Shown here: piece after piece, positions 46,081-58,892 of the stretch
Layout of the letters: each line of letters starts with the position of its first letter
How positions within the stretch are numbered: position 1 is the first letter of the stretch
Translations under genes and position numbers: made by a program
Source: Erinaceus europaeus
Taxonomy: Eukaryota > Chordata > Mammalia > Eulipotyphla > Erinaceidae
Direction: 5' to 3'
DNA: 64,000 nt
Assembly (NCBI RefSeq): GCF_950295315.1
Contig: NC_080166.1
Location: 102,951,693 to 103,015,692 of the forward strand
Notes under the pieces: generated by a model
The model's database searches: none
The model's input: the letters and a program-made list of their open reading frames with translations, nothing else
Told to the model about the DNA's origin: nothing

Positions 46081-49000
46081 AAAAAATTTTTATTTATAAA
46101 ATGAAATTATTGACAAAACCATAGGATAAGAGAAGTATAATTCCACACATTTCCCACCACCAGAAGTCCATATCCCATCTCTTCACTTGATAGCTTTCCT
46201 ATTCTTTAAACTTCTGCGAGTGTGGACCCAGGATCATTATGGGGTACAGGAGGTGGAAGGTCTGGCATCTGTAACTGTTTCCCTGCTGAACATGGCTGTT
46301 GGCAGGTCAATCAATTCTCCCAACCTGTCTCTTTCTTTCTTTAGTGGGGCAGGGATCTGGGGAGGTGGGGTGGTGTCGTCCACCCTGGGAAGCCCAGGCA
46401 TCATGGTAGCATCTATAACCTGATAGCTGGAAAAGATTTCAGATATAAAACAGAATAAATTGTTGAATAATCACGAACATAAAGGCTATAATATTGCCAA
46501 TGAAGATTTGGGGCCTCCATTTTAGAAAAAGCTAGTAGGTCTATTTTAGGTATTTTCCAAGGGGCCCATGACTTTACTAGTTTTTGCCTAAGCCTGACAT
46601 CTGATATGTAGGTGGACCCAAGTTATTGTCTGGGGAGATGGTGTCATAGTTGGAAAAAATACTAGAAAGCTGGATAAGGGAAGAGAGTGTCTCCCAAATA
46701 TTAGAAATATATAAATATTGTTAACTGTAAACCCCATCAATTTGATCTGGGGCCCAGATTCAACACTGGAGCCTGTGTAACCTCTGAATCCCTGTATGTC
46801 TGACCTCCCATTATGTGCTCACTGCTAGGAACATACCAGACTACACTAATTTCAGGACCCATCTTCCTTGGGTAGTAGGTAGAGTATGTTGTCCAACCTC
46901 CCTTTGGAGGATGGAACATTCTCTACCATTGCTGAGTGACAATGAAGGCAAGATCCTATGGGGCCCACAAAGGGTCCATTATGTTGTTCCTGATGGAGAT
47001 GACCAGTAACAGTGGTGAGAGGGATCTGATTGAAGTCTAAGCCCATCATGACTGTGTGGGAATCCCAGGGCTCCCTGACTAGGACCCCAGGTGATGGGGT
47101 GGCCTGGTAGAGACTAAGGGTCATCATAAAAGTATGCTGGTCTCTTGCCCTTATTCAGCTTTTGTAGTTCTTACTTTGTCTGACAAGGTTAGCTTTGAAG
47201 TGATTGAGGGAAGTGAAATAGGAAGTAGGTAAGGAGGGTATCTAAGTCTAAGTAGAAACTGTTTGATTAGGTACTTTATGGTGTCTTTTTAGGGCTTTCT
47301 ACTTGCTTGCTGCATTTATTGACTCACTGCGAATTATTGTGCAATTTTGTTTTAAGTTATATATTTTCCCCTAACTTATGGATAAATGTGTACATATGCC
47401 CTATCTCATGGGCTCTGATACATATCTAGGTTTTGAGGTTTTGTTAAGAAGTACACCACCTGAAATGGAATTAAGGAGTACTATGAGCTAGAAAAGATCT
47501 CACCTAGTAACTAAGCTGGAGGGGTGAGATTCGACGCCTGACGTCTCTGGACATAATCCGAAGTGAAACATGCTGAGGTGATGTTGGCTTTAGGTTGGGA
47601 TCAGCAGATGCAGTATCAATTGGTATGAATTGAGAGAAGCATGTAGGAAAGTGAACTGCGGGCAGGGAAGGTTCCCCTCTGCAAGTCAGCTGGTAATTTG
47701 CGGGGGGGATGGAGGAGAACAGGCCACTCTGGGGGCTTCCGTGGGGACTGCTGATGAGGGTGAGCACTTGGAGAGACAAACACACCTCTTAGAGTGCTTC
47801 AGGGAGACAACTTGTTTTATTTTAGAGCAAGTAGATATACTCAAGGGTTAGGAAAGGGCTAAGGTAATCATTAAGCCACACACTATACAGTTAAGGCTTG
47901 ACCTATCAGGTATTTGATCATTACTGGGAAGTTACCATATGAGGTCTGGTTATGAGCTCACCATGCATAGGCAGGCTTCTCTCTAAAGGTGAATCATGAG
48001 TACCTCAGGACAGAGGTGAAGAGGGGCAGTTAAGCAAAACCATGATATTTGCAGTGGGTTTCAGTTGGCTGTATGTGGAAACTTATGACCTTTGTTCAAA
48101 AGGGACTAGGAAGTATGTGCAAGAAAGTCCCTGGCCTGGAAAATTTCACCACCATATCAAGGCCATAAGGTCAAGTAGGGACCTGCCTATCACCCCTTCT
48201 GTGAGAAAGGGACTCAGGTTCAAAACTCTCAGACCCCATGGAGATAATGGCCTGGTTTTTTCAGACAGTGGGCCTTTCCCTATAGTGAGCCCCACCATGG
48301 AAGTTCCAGGACTGGACAAAATATGGGGAAGACTCTTGCTGTCTTATGGTTTAAGAAGGCAATAGATACTTATTGCTATAACCAAATTATTTGGCAACTG
48401 GGTTAACTTTGAAAATCCCTTTGTTAGCATTTACTGTATCATACAAGACCTCACCATAATGTATGTCCTTTAATGCTGTTTACATATAGCTATATCTTAT
48501 AAAGTAATGCCACCATTTGCTTCTGTTTTCCTTGGTCTAAGATTATAGGTGATTTACTATTTCAAAGAACAAGTCATTATTAGAGATGTATTAACACTTT
48601 GAGCTCACTGTTAAAATTCAATCTGATTACCAATTTGAAGTTTTCAGTGCTTAGATTGAATGCACATATACTCACCCTATGGTCTATGCATCAAAAGTTT
48701 AAGACATTTGATCCATTTTTCCCCTCTCATAGTAATTAAATAGTAATTTGTGAGGCTCTGAGTTAATAAGAGTGTATAATATTAGCACCATTCTCACCAC
48801 CAAATGTCTTTGTCCTTTTCTCCCCTACCCCCCAGTGAAGGTAAATATCTACCCTCACCCTGCCCCCTGAAATTTTTACTTTGGTGCCATACTCCAAAAT
48901 CAGATTCTGCTTTGGGTTTCCCTTTCTGTTCTTCTTTCTCAACCTCTGTTTATGAGTGATATCATCCCATACACATCTTTATTTCTTTCTAATTTATCTC

Positions 49001-49158
49001 ACTTAACATAATTCCTTGTAACTCCACCAAAGATAGGTCAGAGAAGGTGGGTTCACTATTCTTAATAGCTGTGTAGTATCCTATTGTGTATATATGCAAC
49101 TTTCTCAGCCATTCATCTTTTGTTGGGCACTGGGTTTGCTTCCAGGTTTTAGCAAATT
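46081..49158 (-). mobile_element. older L1, long 3' UTR plus ORF2 end, split by a solo LTR
   Basis: T/A-rich end at about 46081, then the whole long 3' UTR in order to the ORF2 end ('tattgtgtatatatgcaac', 'catcttttgttgggcac') at about 49158. The solo LTR at 47652-48263 interrupts it. A 63-codon frame at 48989-49180 is the last part of ORF2 with changes. It shows the complete ~2.4-kb UTR against which the fragments elsewhere can be placed. Confidence 0.88.
47652..48263 (-). mobile_element. solo LTR inserted in L1 3' UTR
   Basis: 612 bp starting TGAACTGCGG and ending TTTTCA on the plus strand, so TG...CA. The L1 sequence 'aggaaag / tgggcc' is split exactly here. Flanks are gaaag (47647-47651) and gacag (48264-48268), a 5-bp duplication with one change. 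On the minus strand 'ctaaaataaaacaag' (AATAAA at about 47816-47821) lies in the right place for an LTR poly(A) signal, so the LTR is likely minus-oriented. It is not related by eye to the other two LTRs in the window. Confidence 0.7.
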
Positions 49159-51410
49159 CAAAAGTCACCAATGACAACAATGAAATGAGAAAAATCTCTC
49201 CTTGACATCTCCTTTGGATTCATAAATAGGTGATATTGATAACACATACATTTGGGTTTTTTTTTTTGTTTCAATCAGTTTATTTTAATCAAAAGTGTTA
49301 GGTCATTCTTTTTCAGTTCTCCTCATAATATTGTGAGTTTTCTATGTGTAATTTCAATCAATTCTTGTTCCACTGCACCTATCTTTCATCTATCTACTTA
49401 TATATCTATTTATTATATCTAATCTATCATCTATACATCTACCCATCCCCTTTAGAAATGACTACAGGGTAAAATTTGACTATTACCACTTTCTCTGATA
49501 TATTGAAAGATAAGAAATTTCATCCATGTAATAACTGTCTTATAAATAATCATTAAATAATATTAATAAAATAGTTAGCATTTATGTGAAAAATAGAATG
49601 TTGGAGAGAATTGCACTAAGTAGTTAATTTAATGTAGTATGTACAGATGCTGATCTTTTAATGATCCACACCTGGAACTTACATAATGTTACATGATATC
49701 ACTACAATAGAAATGACTGAGTGATATGGCCTTTTCTTCATTAAAGTTTTTCGCCTTATTTTCCCCTTATGTTTTCTCATATATCTGGTTAAGTGAGTTG
49801 TGATTTGATAACTACAAGTGCATTCATATATTTTGCTAATATACAAAGAGAGGTACACCTATACCAACCAAAGGTAATGTATAGACAAAGGCACATATTG
49901 GAGTGATAGGGCAACAGTGAATAAATTGTAGAAGCTACCAGAAGCTGAAACAAACAAGGATCATTTTTCCCCCTAGAGATTCTGGAGGGAATGTGGGCCT
50001 GCTCATACCTTTATTTTAGCATAGAGAATCAGAATTCACACATCTGACCTCCAAAACTGTATTTAAGTAAATTTCAGTTAATTTAAGTCAAGTTTGTTCT
50101 TACTATTTCTCAGGAACCATAAAAATAAGTATTGTGAACTTCAGTGAAATTTTTGGTGTGCTTCCTGTAGATACAGTATCTACTTATCTGATTCTCCTGA
50201 GGACTTGAAGTTCCTATTCCAAGCGTAATGTCCATAATTACTTAAATGAAGTCTGGTCAACTTTCTTTCTAGTAGTCCAGAAATTATAATCACAAATGTA
50301 CATTAAAACTTTTCAGCTAGGGGTCTGTTGTTCCTTTGTGCTATCACTGTTACAAAATTTACTCAGGTGGTTCTAATGTGTATGAAGCCAGGCTTGAAAA
50401 CTTCCTAGATCAGGTTCTGATAGATGCTAGGGGATCCTCATGGGCTGAGGTACGTGAGTGGCTTCAGAAATTCATGGAGTCTTAAACAATGTGAGAATAG
50501 GGCACAGATAGTTCTCCCTCCCTATACAAATGTCCCTTGATGCTACCATCCTTAGAATCTACCTCAGTGGTTTCACATGCTCAGATTCAGGGAAAATCTG
50601 TTTTTCAAAGGTCAGTTGTACTCCTATCCAACTGACCTCTTACAGCAGGCAACTTCTCAGTGGGCAGGGGTGGATGCATGAACATGCTAATGAGTTATAC
50701 ACAATGCTTCTTGAACTACATCACTGCCCTAGGCACTTAGTTATAATCTGGTGAACTTAAATACATTTCCAAGCATTGTCCTGAAATTTGAGATCCTGGA
50801 GACATTAATTATTTTTTAGGTATTGATTTTAAGTATATTATGAGAGAAGAGATAGGTGAAATTTTAGAACAAGGAGGAGAACTTAGTAAACATTTCATCA
50901 TAAGAGATTTCAAACATATCACCAAATCAGCCCCCTGGGGGGATTGAATTTGAGTTTATGTTAAAGAACTTACTTTTTAAAAAAGGCTCAATTGTTTTAA
51001 AATTCTTTATATTTAAAGCACAATCATAAAGGAATCATAGGAGATATTTGGTTGTTCTGCTAAAATATTAGGTGCTAAATAGTATAGGTATATTTTTGTG
51101 CATAAATTTTCACTTGTCCTATTCTAGGATATAAAAGTCTTTCAATATAACTGATTTTTCTTTTCATTTAGATGTGTTTACTTAGGCAAACACATTCTTT
51201 TCCAATTTCCCCCACTAGTCTCACATTTATTTTATGAGATTATTCAAAATGCTAACAAATCCCTTTTCTCTGTAAATTATAAGTACAGATGATTACACTA
51301 GGCCTATAGTATATCAGTAATACAGTTTTTGTATGTCACTTATGTATAATAAGAAAGGATATCAAGCTATGCATATTAATTTTTATTTATATAAAGAAAA
51401 ACTCTTCAAA
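49159..51410. other. mostly unique-looking sequence; one MER5-like patch
   Basis: No gene seen. About 50345-50410 ('actcaggtggttctaatgtgtatg', 'agccaggcttgaaaac') resembles the end of MER5-type hAT transposons, recognised from memory and weakly. The frame at 50530-50754 has no recognisable domain. Confidence 0.4.
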
Positions 51411-51735
51411 GAGGCATGTGGAGCAATGGATGAAGTGTTGGACTCTCAAGCATAAAGACTCTTCATCTAGTTTTTGCTTTAGTCAGGTGTGCAAGGGGGG
51501 TCTTGGCAGCTGCATACCCAGTTGAGCTCACACATCGCCATGTGTGTGGACCAGGCTAGCCCTCACAGCGAAGCCATCTCTACATGTGTCTCTCTATCTC
51601 TTCCTTCCCTCTCAATTTATTTTTGCCCCATCTATTTAAACAATAATGGGGGAGGGAGAAGGAAAATGGCCACGGGGCAGTGCAGGCACCAAGCCTTAGA
51701 AATAACTCTGGTGGCAATACATTTTTTAAAATTAG
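51411..51735 (+). repeat. diverged tRNA-derived SINE, long-tail subtype
   Basis: 'gtggagcaatggatgaagtgttggactctcaagc' is a tRNA-like head, followed by 'gtttttgctttagtcaggtg', then 'cacagcgaagccatctctac', CT body, and a tail ending 'agaaataactctggtggcaa', comparable to 'gcaataaccctggaagcc' at 2.9 kb. Confidence 0.6.
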
Positions 51736-51904
51736 ATTTGCTTAATATGCATATTTGAATATGAATATGTAAAAGGGATGCATTCATTGTTGCTCAACTA
51801 ATTTGTCCCTACATTTTACTCATATGGAAAAGTTGTTTGTGTTAAGTATTTTTATGTTTTTAAATAAAAACATAAGACATACTTCCTTAAAAGTTGTGTT
51901 TTTT

Positions 51905-52060
51905 TTTTAAAGATTTTATTTATTTATTAATGAGAAACATAGGAGGAGAGAGAAAGAGACCGACATCACTTTGGTACATGTGCTGTTAGGGATTGAACTC
52001 CAGGCCTCATGCCTAAGATTCCAATGCTTTATCCACTGCACCACCTCCCAGACACAAAAT
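51905..52060 (-). repeat. tRNA-derived SINE
   Basis: 'attttatttatttattaatgag', GA-rich block, 'ggattgaactccaggcctcatgc' and 'gctttatccactgcaccacctccc', a reversed tRNA-like head. Confidence 0.72.
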
Positions 52061-53520
52061 AGTGTATATTTGGTATAATTTTGATATAATTAATTTACCT
52101 TTGGCACACATAATAATCATGAACTTTGGATGCTACTTCTAGGCTAGTACAATTTTGATTATTTTCCATTCTACTTCTATATGTTGCTCCATATCATATT
52201 CCAAAGTAGATAACTATGAGTCTATACTCAGATTACTCAATATTCCTTTTTATTCTGTTTATAACACTTCAAAATAAAAGGATAAACTATCAAGACTTTA
52301 CAAAATAAACTTCATTCACTTTTATTATGAACTACATTGCAAAAAATCATGACTAGAGTGAATAGATTTATTGAAATGCAATAAATTCAAACTTTACTTA
52401 GCCTAAATTGAAAATTAATATAACTCAGAAATTTCTACCATATGCAATCAGTTCTATTTTAAAATAAAAATTTGTTCACAAAAGTTTTAATCAATGTGTA
52501 TAAATTAAGGGAAAAATAATTATAATCTAAGAATAAAATTTACTTTTATATGAATGTATAAATATATACATGAGTTTATATGTATTATTTCATGTTCAAT
52601 TATATATGCATACATTGTAACTATTTCATATTCATATGTGTGAATGAATAACTGGCAGTGTTAGTCTGGAAGTGAATTGAAAAGATTGAACCATTATTCT
52701 CTTCTAACCTGCTTTATTTAAACTAGAGAATCTGTGCATCAGTTTTAAAAATTGAAGTAATTTTCTCTTGGGAACTAGAAAATCTATTTCCATTTTATGT
52801 TCACAACTTTTTACATGTGTGTACTCATTATTAGTGCAATTTTTCAACTCAACACTCAAGAATTACTTACTTGCAAAAACTTGTCTGTAAGAAACCCATA
52901 CTTAGAGACACTCATTGCTTTTCATTGAATCTTTACACTCACCTCCATTTTCAGTAGTTTAATTCTGTTCCCAAAGTCATTGGTAACTTTATAATTTTTC
53001 ACTCACATTGTATATTATTTGTATGAGTGATATAGGGATGCATATTGAGTATATTCATTTCCTATGTACAATCATTTAATTTTTCACAAAGTAGAGAGGG
53101 AAACATGTATCTTTTATTTATACCTATAGATAAAGTTCTAAATGAAACTTTACATAGTGGAAATCAACTATTAAAGTACAATTTTGCCTAACTACGGTAA
53201 TAAAACTGAGTCAAATTCAGTATGAGCATGATAATTTTACTTGTTATATAGTGATAATGAATTTTTTTATATAATTACAAAGAATTTTACCTTTTTGAAT
53301 CTCAATTCCCTTATTTTTCTCTCTGAATCTCAAATTGGAGGGGAGGAGATCACAGTAGCATTACTATTTGTTTTGGGTTATCTCTGCATTATTCCACTTG
53401 ATGTTTATAATGACCCAAAACTTTTGCATTATTTTCTTCAGTATTTACAGTGGAATTCTGAAAATGAAAGAAAAATGCTGATGCTGTCAGAAGAAATTAG
53501 GAGATATATATTATATACAT
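52061..53520. other. unique-looking sequence, nothing recognised
   Basis: Very AT-rich. The 149-codon plus-strand frame (53241-53690) runs into an L1 fragment and has no coherent domain, so it is not a gene. Confidence 0.45.
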
Positions 53521-53524
53521 TCTT

Positions 53525-53690
53525 TTGTGTGGTTATTTGTGTAGATAGAGTGATTGAGGGAAATGAAGTAGGAAGCATGAGAGGCGGGCTTCTAGGCCTA
53601 AATAGTAACTATTGGATTAGGATATTTGTGGTGACTTCTTTAAGCCTTTCTACTCACTTGCCAAGCTTCCTAGGTCTACCTATGTCTTGA
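53525..53690 (-). mobile_element. L1 3' UTR fragment
   Basis: 'gagtgattgagggaaatgaagtaggaagcatg' and 'ttaagcctttctactcacttgcc' align with 47200-47320 of the longer copy. Confidence 0.7.
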
Positions 53691-53824
53691 TAATCTTTAG
53701 AAGAAATGTTGTATACAATTGGCCAAGAGGTATACTGGCAAAATTATATATCTCAACTAAAGGACAATTACTTTCTCTATGACAACCTATATTAGAATCA
53801 TCAAACAAGTAAATGCAGTAAGAC

Positions 53825-53985
53825 TTAGGTGTGTGTGGGTGGGTGTGGTGGTTCAGGTCCTGGAACATATTGGCAGACCCCCTTGTGGAGGTTGAATTGT
53901 TATGTAAAAAACTGAAAAATGTTACATATGTAAAAACTACTGTATCTTTATCAAACAAGTAAAGGCAATAAAACTTAAGGTTAAC
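53825..53985 (+). repeat. unclassified interspersed repeat, copy 3
   Basis: 'ggtggttcaggtcctggaac', 'aaaaaactgaaaaatgttac', 'gtaaaaactactgtatctttatc' and 'aggcaataaaac' parallel the copy at 19165-19345. Confidence 0.6.
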
Positions 53986-53989
53986 TTAG

Positions 53990-54775
53990 ATGCCACTAAA
54001 ATCCAATGTGTATTTCCTCCCTCATATGCATCCAGACCTCATAAACCTAATACTGATTTGTAAATAATAGACAATGCTGTAACAACTGGGGGTAAGTCTA
54101 ACCTCATCCAGTAAAGAAAGGACTACAAAAGCTGGATAAGGGCAAGAGTCTGACTCACTTAATAATGGCCTTTATGGTCAGCACCAGGCCACCCTATAAC
54201 CTGGGACCTTGGCTAGGGTTCTGTCTTCTGTAGTTGCTTCTATACTGGACATGGGCATTGGAAAGTCGATTCATACCCCCAGCCTGTCTCTATTTTTCCC
54301 TAGTGGGCTAGGGCTCTCTGGACACATGAGGTTCCAGGACATATTGGGAGGTCCTCTGCCCAGGGAACAAGATGGAATCATAGTAGCATCTGCAACTTGG
54401 TGGCTTAAAGGCAGTAAGATAGAAAGCAGGACAAAAATGCTTAATACACAGGAAGAAAAAAAAATAATAGAACAGATGAAAGTAGAGACCTTAGGGTAGA
54501 AGGAAGCTAGGAAGTTTATTTAGGTATGTTCCTAGGGCCCTATGACTTTCTTCAAGTTTTGAAGCTACTCTCTGTCCCAAATCCAGATTTCTAGTTCTAT
54601 TCTTAACTCTGACACCATTTTCCCAGACAATATTTTTAGTCACACCTGCATGTTAGATTTCAAGCTTATGCAAACATTATGAGTCCCTAAAAATACCTAA
54701 AATAGACTTCCCGACTTCTTTTTACCATAACATCCCTATTCTCATCTGCTCTATTCCTACTTTTGTTTCTCACCA
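53990..54775. mobile_element. composite of plus- and minus-strand L1 3' UTR pieces
   Basis: About 53990-54205 is L1 3' UTR in plus orientation ('aaaggactacaaaagctgg', 'caccaggccaccctataacc'). From 54206 to about 54545 it is minus ('gttctgtcttctgtagttgc' and on). From about 54550 to 54775 it is plus again ('gaagctactctctgtccc'). The last piece and the end of the middle piece represent the same UTR region in opposite orientation. Confidence 0.7.
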
Positions 54776-54984
54776 CATTTCTTTTTCATATTTTTATTTT
54801 ATCGGTTTATATAATTTTCTTTTTTCTAGTGTTGAGGAAATTCCAGTACCTCTCATATTAAGCATATTTCACAGCTGTCTTCTGACCCATTTTATTTATT
54901 TGTTTCATTAAGTTTTTATTGCCACCAAGAATTTTGTTGGGGCTCAGTGCCTGCATGACACATTCAGTATCTCCTGGCACACTT

Positions 54985-55070
54985 TTTATTTTTTTTTTAT
55001 TTGATTGAACAGTGAGAAATTGAGAGGAGAGTGGAATATATAGAGGGAAAAAGGGAGGTAGAAAAAGAGG

Positions 55071-55104
<34 letters not shown>

Positions 55105-55215
55105 CATAGACTGACCTGAAGCACTGCTTCACCTCTTGAATATTCCCCTATGCAGGTATGGGATTTAAGCCCCAATCCCTAAGCATGGTAACCTGTTATC
55201 CTGCTATCAAGCCCC
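54985..55215 (-). repeat. tRNA-derived SINE with (GATA)/(GACA) tract
   Basis: T-rich end, GA-rich body expanded into 'agatagatagacagacagac' (about 55070-55105), 'cactgcttcacctcttg', then decayed 'gatttaagccccaatccc' and 'aagcatggtaacctg'. Confidence 0.7.
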
Positions 55216-55221
55216 TACCGT

Positions 55222-55400
55222 TTTTTTTCTTATGATAGAGTAGGAAAAATATGGAGAGACACTGGAATACTACCCTGCCATCCACGGAGTCCTGTGGGTG
55301 CTGTTTTCAGTCCTTTCATGTGGCACTGGGAATGAAAGCCAGGGTCTGGGGCATGGCAAGGTATGCACTATGCTACTGACTCAGCTCTGAGTACCTTGCT
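55222..55400 (-). repeat. diverged SINE-like fragment
   Basis: 'ggagagacactggaatac', 'gtggcactgggaatgaaagcc' and 'ggcatggcaaggtatgcactatgctactgactcagc' resemble a reversed tRNA-derived SINE. Alignment is weak. Confidence 0.45.
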
Positions 55401-56595
55401 TATGTAGTATGTAACGGAATTACCCAGTCTGAACAAGTATAAATGATTGAATATATTTGGAGAAAAGCACAGATATAGTGACAACTTGGAGAAAAGTTAA
55501 TGTCACAGTTTTTTTTTTTTTTGACTAGTACTCTATTATTAGCATTAGGAGAAGCAAAGTAATCTGATGAATGTCACAGAGAAGAATAGAAGTTAGTCAA
55601 TATAGACAACGTTGCTTCTGTGATTTATTTGTATTATTTTTACAGTATCATGAAAGAAAAAGGACTCTCATTATTTATATAAGGAAACTGAATATGTGTC
55701 TAAGGATTTTTACTTAAAAGTGAAAAATTGGAATGGAAAACATTGAATTTCCCATTCAATGTATAAACTTACTTTGAAAAACCTGAATGAATGAGCTAAA
55801 ATTTTATAATACTGCTGTTAATGCAATACCCATGGTCTTAAGTTCAATTGAAAAAGCTGTATAAAAGTTAAAAAAAAACTATTAAGTAATGAATATATAT
55901 TAGTGCTGCATTGGTAAGTGTTGAATTGTATGAAATGAGAATTTCTCTAAATAAGAGTAATCATGAAATTTTACTACAAAAGGATTTTTTACTTCAAAAG
56001 TGGAGGAAGGGAGAAATTTTGACAGTCATTTTAAATTTTTCTTTGATCAATAAGTCACAGAAGTTAAGGTGAAGATTACTTCTTTTTTACTACCCGAGTT
56101 CTCAGAGAAAAAGGAAATTCTACATACAAGACATTTTTGTAGTGTCCTATTTACTTTCAAAATGCATTACAAGGACAATGGACATCATTTGAGGTGCTTT
56201 GAAATCTATATGTCTACTAATTTAGAATAAAAATTTAAAAACAGAAAATACAATGGATTACTTAAGATTGCACATACATAAAAATATTTGATTAAGACAC
56301 TGTAAAGTGAGCTATTTTGATTTATACTCATACAAATAGTAGAAAATAAATGTATGATTAAGTGACATATGTGCTTTCAAATTATAGATTAAGTAATCTG
56401 ATCTAGAGAGAGGGCTAATAGCCATCAAATTTTTAAGGCAATTGCTTTTGAAAGGCATGATTCAAGGCATCTATAGTTACTGCAAAATAAATTGAAAATA
56501 CCTGTGAATTACATTGTAACAGAATCAGATTGTATTTTTACATGGTTTATTGCATTTTTGAGTAAATAAAATTTGTTTAATTTATGTCTATTAAT
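55401..56595. other. unique-looking sequence, nothing recognised
   Basis: AT-rich, no supportable gene or repeat. Confidence 0.45.
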
Positions 56596-56745
56596 TTTTT
56601 ATTTTGATTAGTGATTGAATATTGATTTACAACATTACAAGTTGTCAGGGCCATAATTCCAGACAGATCCCACCACCCCATCCCCTCCATTGGAAGCTAC
56701 AATGATTCTCCCAAGGTCACAGATAGCTGACTCTATAACTATCTA

Positions 56746-56751
<6 letters not shown>

Positions 56752-56788
<37 letters not shown>
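56752..56788. repeat. (GT)n microsatellite
   Basis: About 18 GT units inside the L1 3' UTR. Confidence 0.95.
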
Positions 56789-56791
<3 letters not shown>

Positions 56792-56874
56792 ATTTTTTGC
56801 TTTTTTTTTTTTCCTCCAGGGTTACCACTGGAGTCTGGTGCCTACACTATAAATACACTGCTTCTGTGGCCATC

Positions 56875-57095
56875 CCCTCCCCCCTTTTTTTGGATAGAAC
56901 AGAGAAATTGAGAGAGGGAGGGGAAGATAGAGAGGAAGAGAGAAGTCTTTCTCTGTAGCCCTGCTTCACTACTTATGAAGCAACCCACCCTGTAGGTGGA
57001 GAGCTGGGGGTTCAAACCTGGATGCTTGCATAGTTCCTTGTGCTTTGTAATTGGTACTCTTAACTTTAACCCTGGGCACCACTGCCTGGCCAGCC
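56875..57095 (-). repeat. tRNA-derived SINE
   Basis: 'ttttttggatagaacagagaaattgagag', GA-rich body, 'ctgcttcactacttatgaagc', 'gggggttcaaacctgg' and 'ctgggcaccactgcctggcc'. It lies within the L1 at 56.6-58.2 kb. Confidence 0.8.
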
Positions 57096-57160
57096 CCCTC
57101 ATTTTTTTTTCCGTTGGTCTTGCTTTCGCTTCCTTTCTAAGTCACTCCTATTGCTATTTT

Positions 57161-57223
57161 CTCCTTCCTTCCTTCCTCCCTTCCTTCCTTCCTTCCTTCC
57201 TTCCTTCCTTCCTTCCTTCCTTC

Positions 57224-57288
<65 letters not shown>

Positions 57289-57300
57289 TTTCCTTTCTTT
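57161..57300. repeat. (CCTT)n - (CT)n - (CTTT)n compound microsatellite
   Basis: Three successive pyrimidine repeats. Long Ser/Leu/Phe/Pro frames on the plus strand and Lys/Glu/Arg frames on the minus strand are artefacts of it. Confidence 0.95.
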
Positions 57301-58175
57301 AATTCTCCTTCTTTCTCAGATAAGAGAAATAGTGCCTGACTTCCTCTGGTATTTTCCAGATTCACTTCTCTTCCAGTTTTGTATTAAAGACAAGATTTCT
57401 AGTGACAAAAGCTTTGGGTTCTAGTGAAATGGCGATACAGAGCCCTCTGGTTTACTTCCCCTATCTTTTACCCCTCTAGTATTATGGGTCCAAATTCTTT
57501 TGGGGATTCAGAAGGTGGGAGTCTGGCTTCTGTAATTGCTTTTCTGCTGGACATGGGCATTAGCAGTCAATTCATACCCACAGCCAGGCTCTATGTTTCC
57601 CTAGTGGGGTAGGTCTCTGGAAAGGTGAAGTTCCAGGACACATTGATGAGGTCATCTGCCCAGGGAAGTCAGGATGGAATCATAGTAACATTTGCAACTT
57701 GTGCCTTAAAGGCAGTAAGATGGAAAGCAGGACAAAATATTAAATAAACAGGAATCAAAAAGTAGAAATAGAACAGATGAGAGTAAGGACCTTAGGGCGA
57801 GGAAGCAAGGAAGTTAATTTTAGATGTATTCCTAAGAGTTCATGTCTTTATAATCTTTGCTGGAGCTTGATAACTAACATGAGGGTTGACTAGAAATATT
57901 CTCTGGGAAGATAGGTATAATAGTTGAGAATAGAACTAGGAAGCAGGATTAAGGCAGAAAGTCACTCACAAACTTGAATAAAATCTATAAATACAATTAA
58001 CTGTTTACTACATTGAACTAATCCAAGGTCCATACTTAGTCCTGAAGCCAGTACAACCTCTGAGTCCCTGCCAGTCCATGTTCACAGTTTGAGGTCACAG
58101 CTGGGAATATTCTAGATTGCATTCACTTCAGACCCAGTCTTCCTCAGGTGACAGTGTAAGGAAATAATAATTCAT

Positions 58176-58698
58176 ATGCAATGTTAGTAAAATAAGGCTA
58201 AGGGATAAGGGACAGATCACCTGACAGGAAACATGCCTTGCTGAATGATCAAGTTCCAGCACTATTTGGAAGCAACTGAGTACTGGAAAATGCTCTGGTT
58301 CCATTCTATCTCCTTAGTATTTCAGTGTATTTATCTTTGTATCTATTTGCAGGAAAGAAATAATAACAATAAAGTAAAAGTCAGCCCAGGGATGATGAAA
58401 TTGTGTATGCTTGAGGTCCCAAAGATATATAATTTCTCTCCTTATCTGGTACTCCCTAAATCCTATGTACAGATCGCTACATTTTTTAGTTTGGCTTTAG
58501 ATTTCATATTTTATTTACCTGAAAAAAAACAAACCCTACTGATTTATAATTGAAAATACATTGTTAAAAATTAAATTAACTTTTTATGAGATAAATTTCA
58601 GCTCAAATATTTTTACAGAAATAACAACAAAACCATTAAGTGTCATAGTCAAACTATTGTGAGAAACTCCCTACCCTAATATTCTTACAAAAATAGAC
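58176..58698. other. unique-looking sequence, nothing recognised
   Basis: No supportable gene. The 102-codon frame at 58245-58553 has no recognisable domain. Confidence 0.45.
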
Positions 58699-58699
58699 A

Positions 58700-58870
58700 A
58701 CTAGAGGCCATGTGGTGGCACACCTGTTTGAGCCCCCAGTCCACATCTGTAGGGGAAATCTTTGCGAGTAGTGAAGCAGTGCTGCAGGTGTCTCTCTCTC
58801 CCTCTACCCTCTCGATTTCTGGCTCTCTCTATCCAGTGAATAATGATAATAAAAAATAAATGAAAAAGTA
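58700..58870 (+). repeat. tRNA-derived SINE, head partly deleted
   Basis: 'aggccatgtggtggcacacctgtttgagcccccag' joins A-box and B-box regions with the part between lost. Then 'gtgaagcagtgctgcaggtg', CT body and 'aataatgataataaaaaataa'. Confidence 0.78.
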
Positions 58871-58892
58871 TAAATTAAAAAAATTAGACAAT

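Larger units (their letters stand above)
56600..58175 (-). mobile_element. older L1 3' UTR, interrupted by a SINE and microsatellites
   Basis: T-rich start, 'aacattacaagttgtcagggcc', 'tctcccaaggtcacagatagc', then after the insertions 'gtattatgggtccaaattc' through 'gtctggcttctgtaattgc' to 'agacccagtcttcctcagg'. Same lineage as 38.5-39.7 kb. Confidence 0.8.

Noticed and set aside
53241..53690. 149-codon plus-strand frame
   Set aside because: Runs from unique DNA into an L1 3' UTR fragment. Chance frame.
55070..55105. Possible CRISPR-like short repeat array
   Set aside because: Simple (GATA)/(GACA) tetranucleotides in a SINE; no spacer structure, and the DNA is mammalian.
56996..57424. 142-codon plus-strand frame
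   Set aside because: Mostly translated pyrimidine microsatellite.
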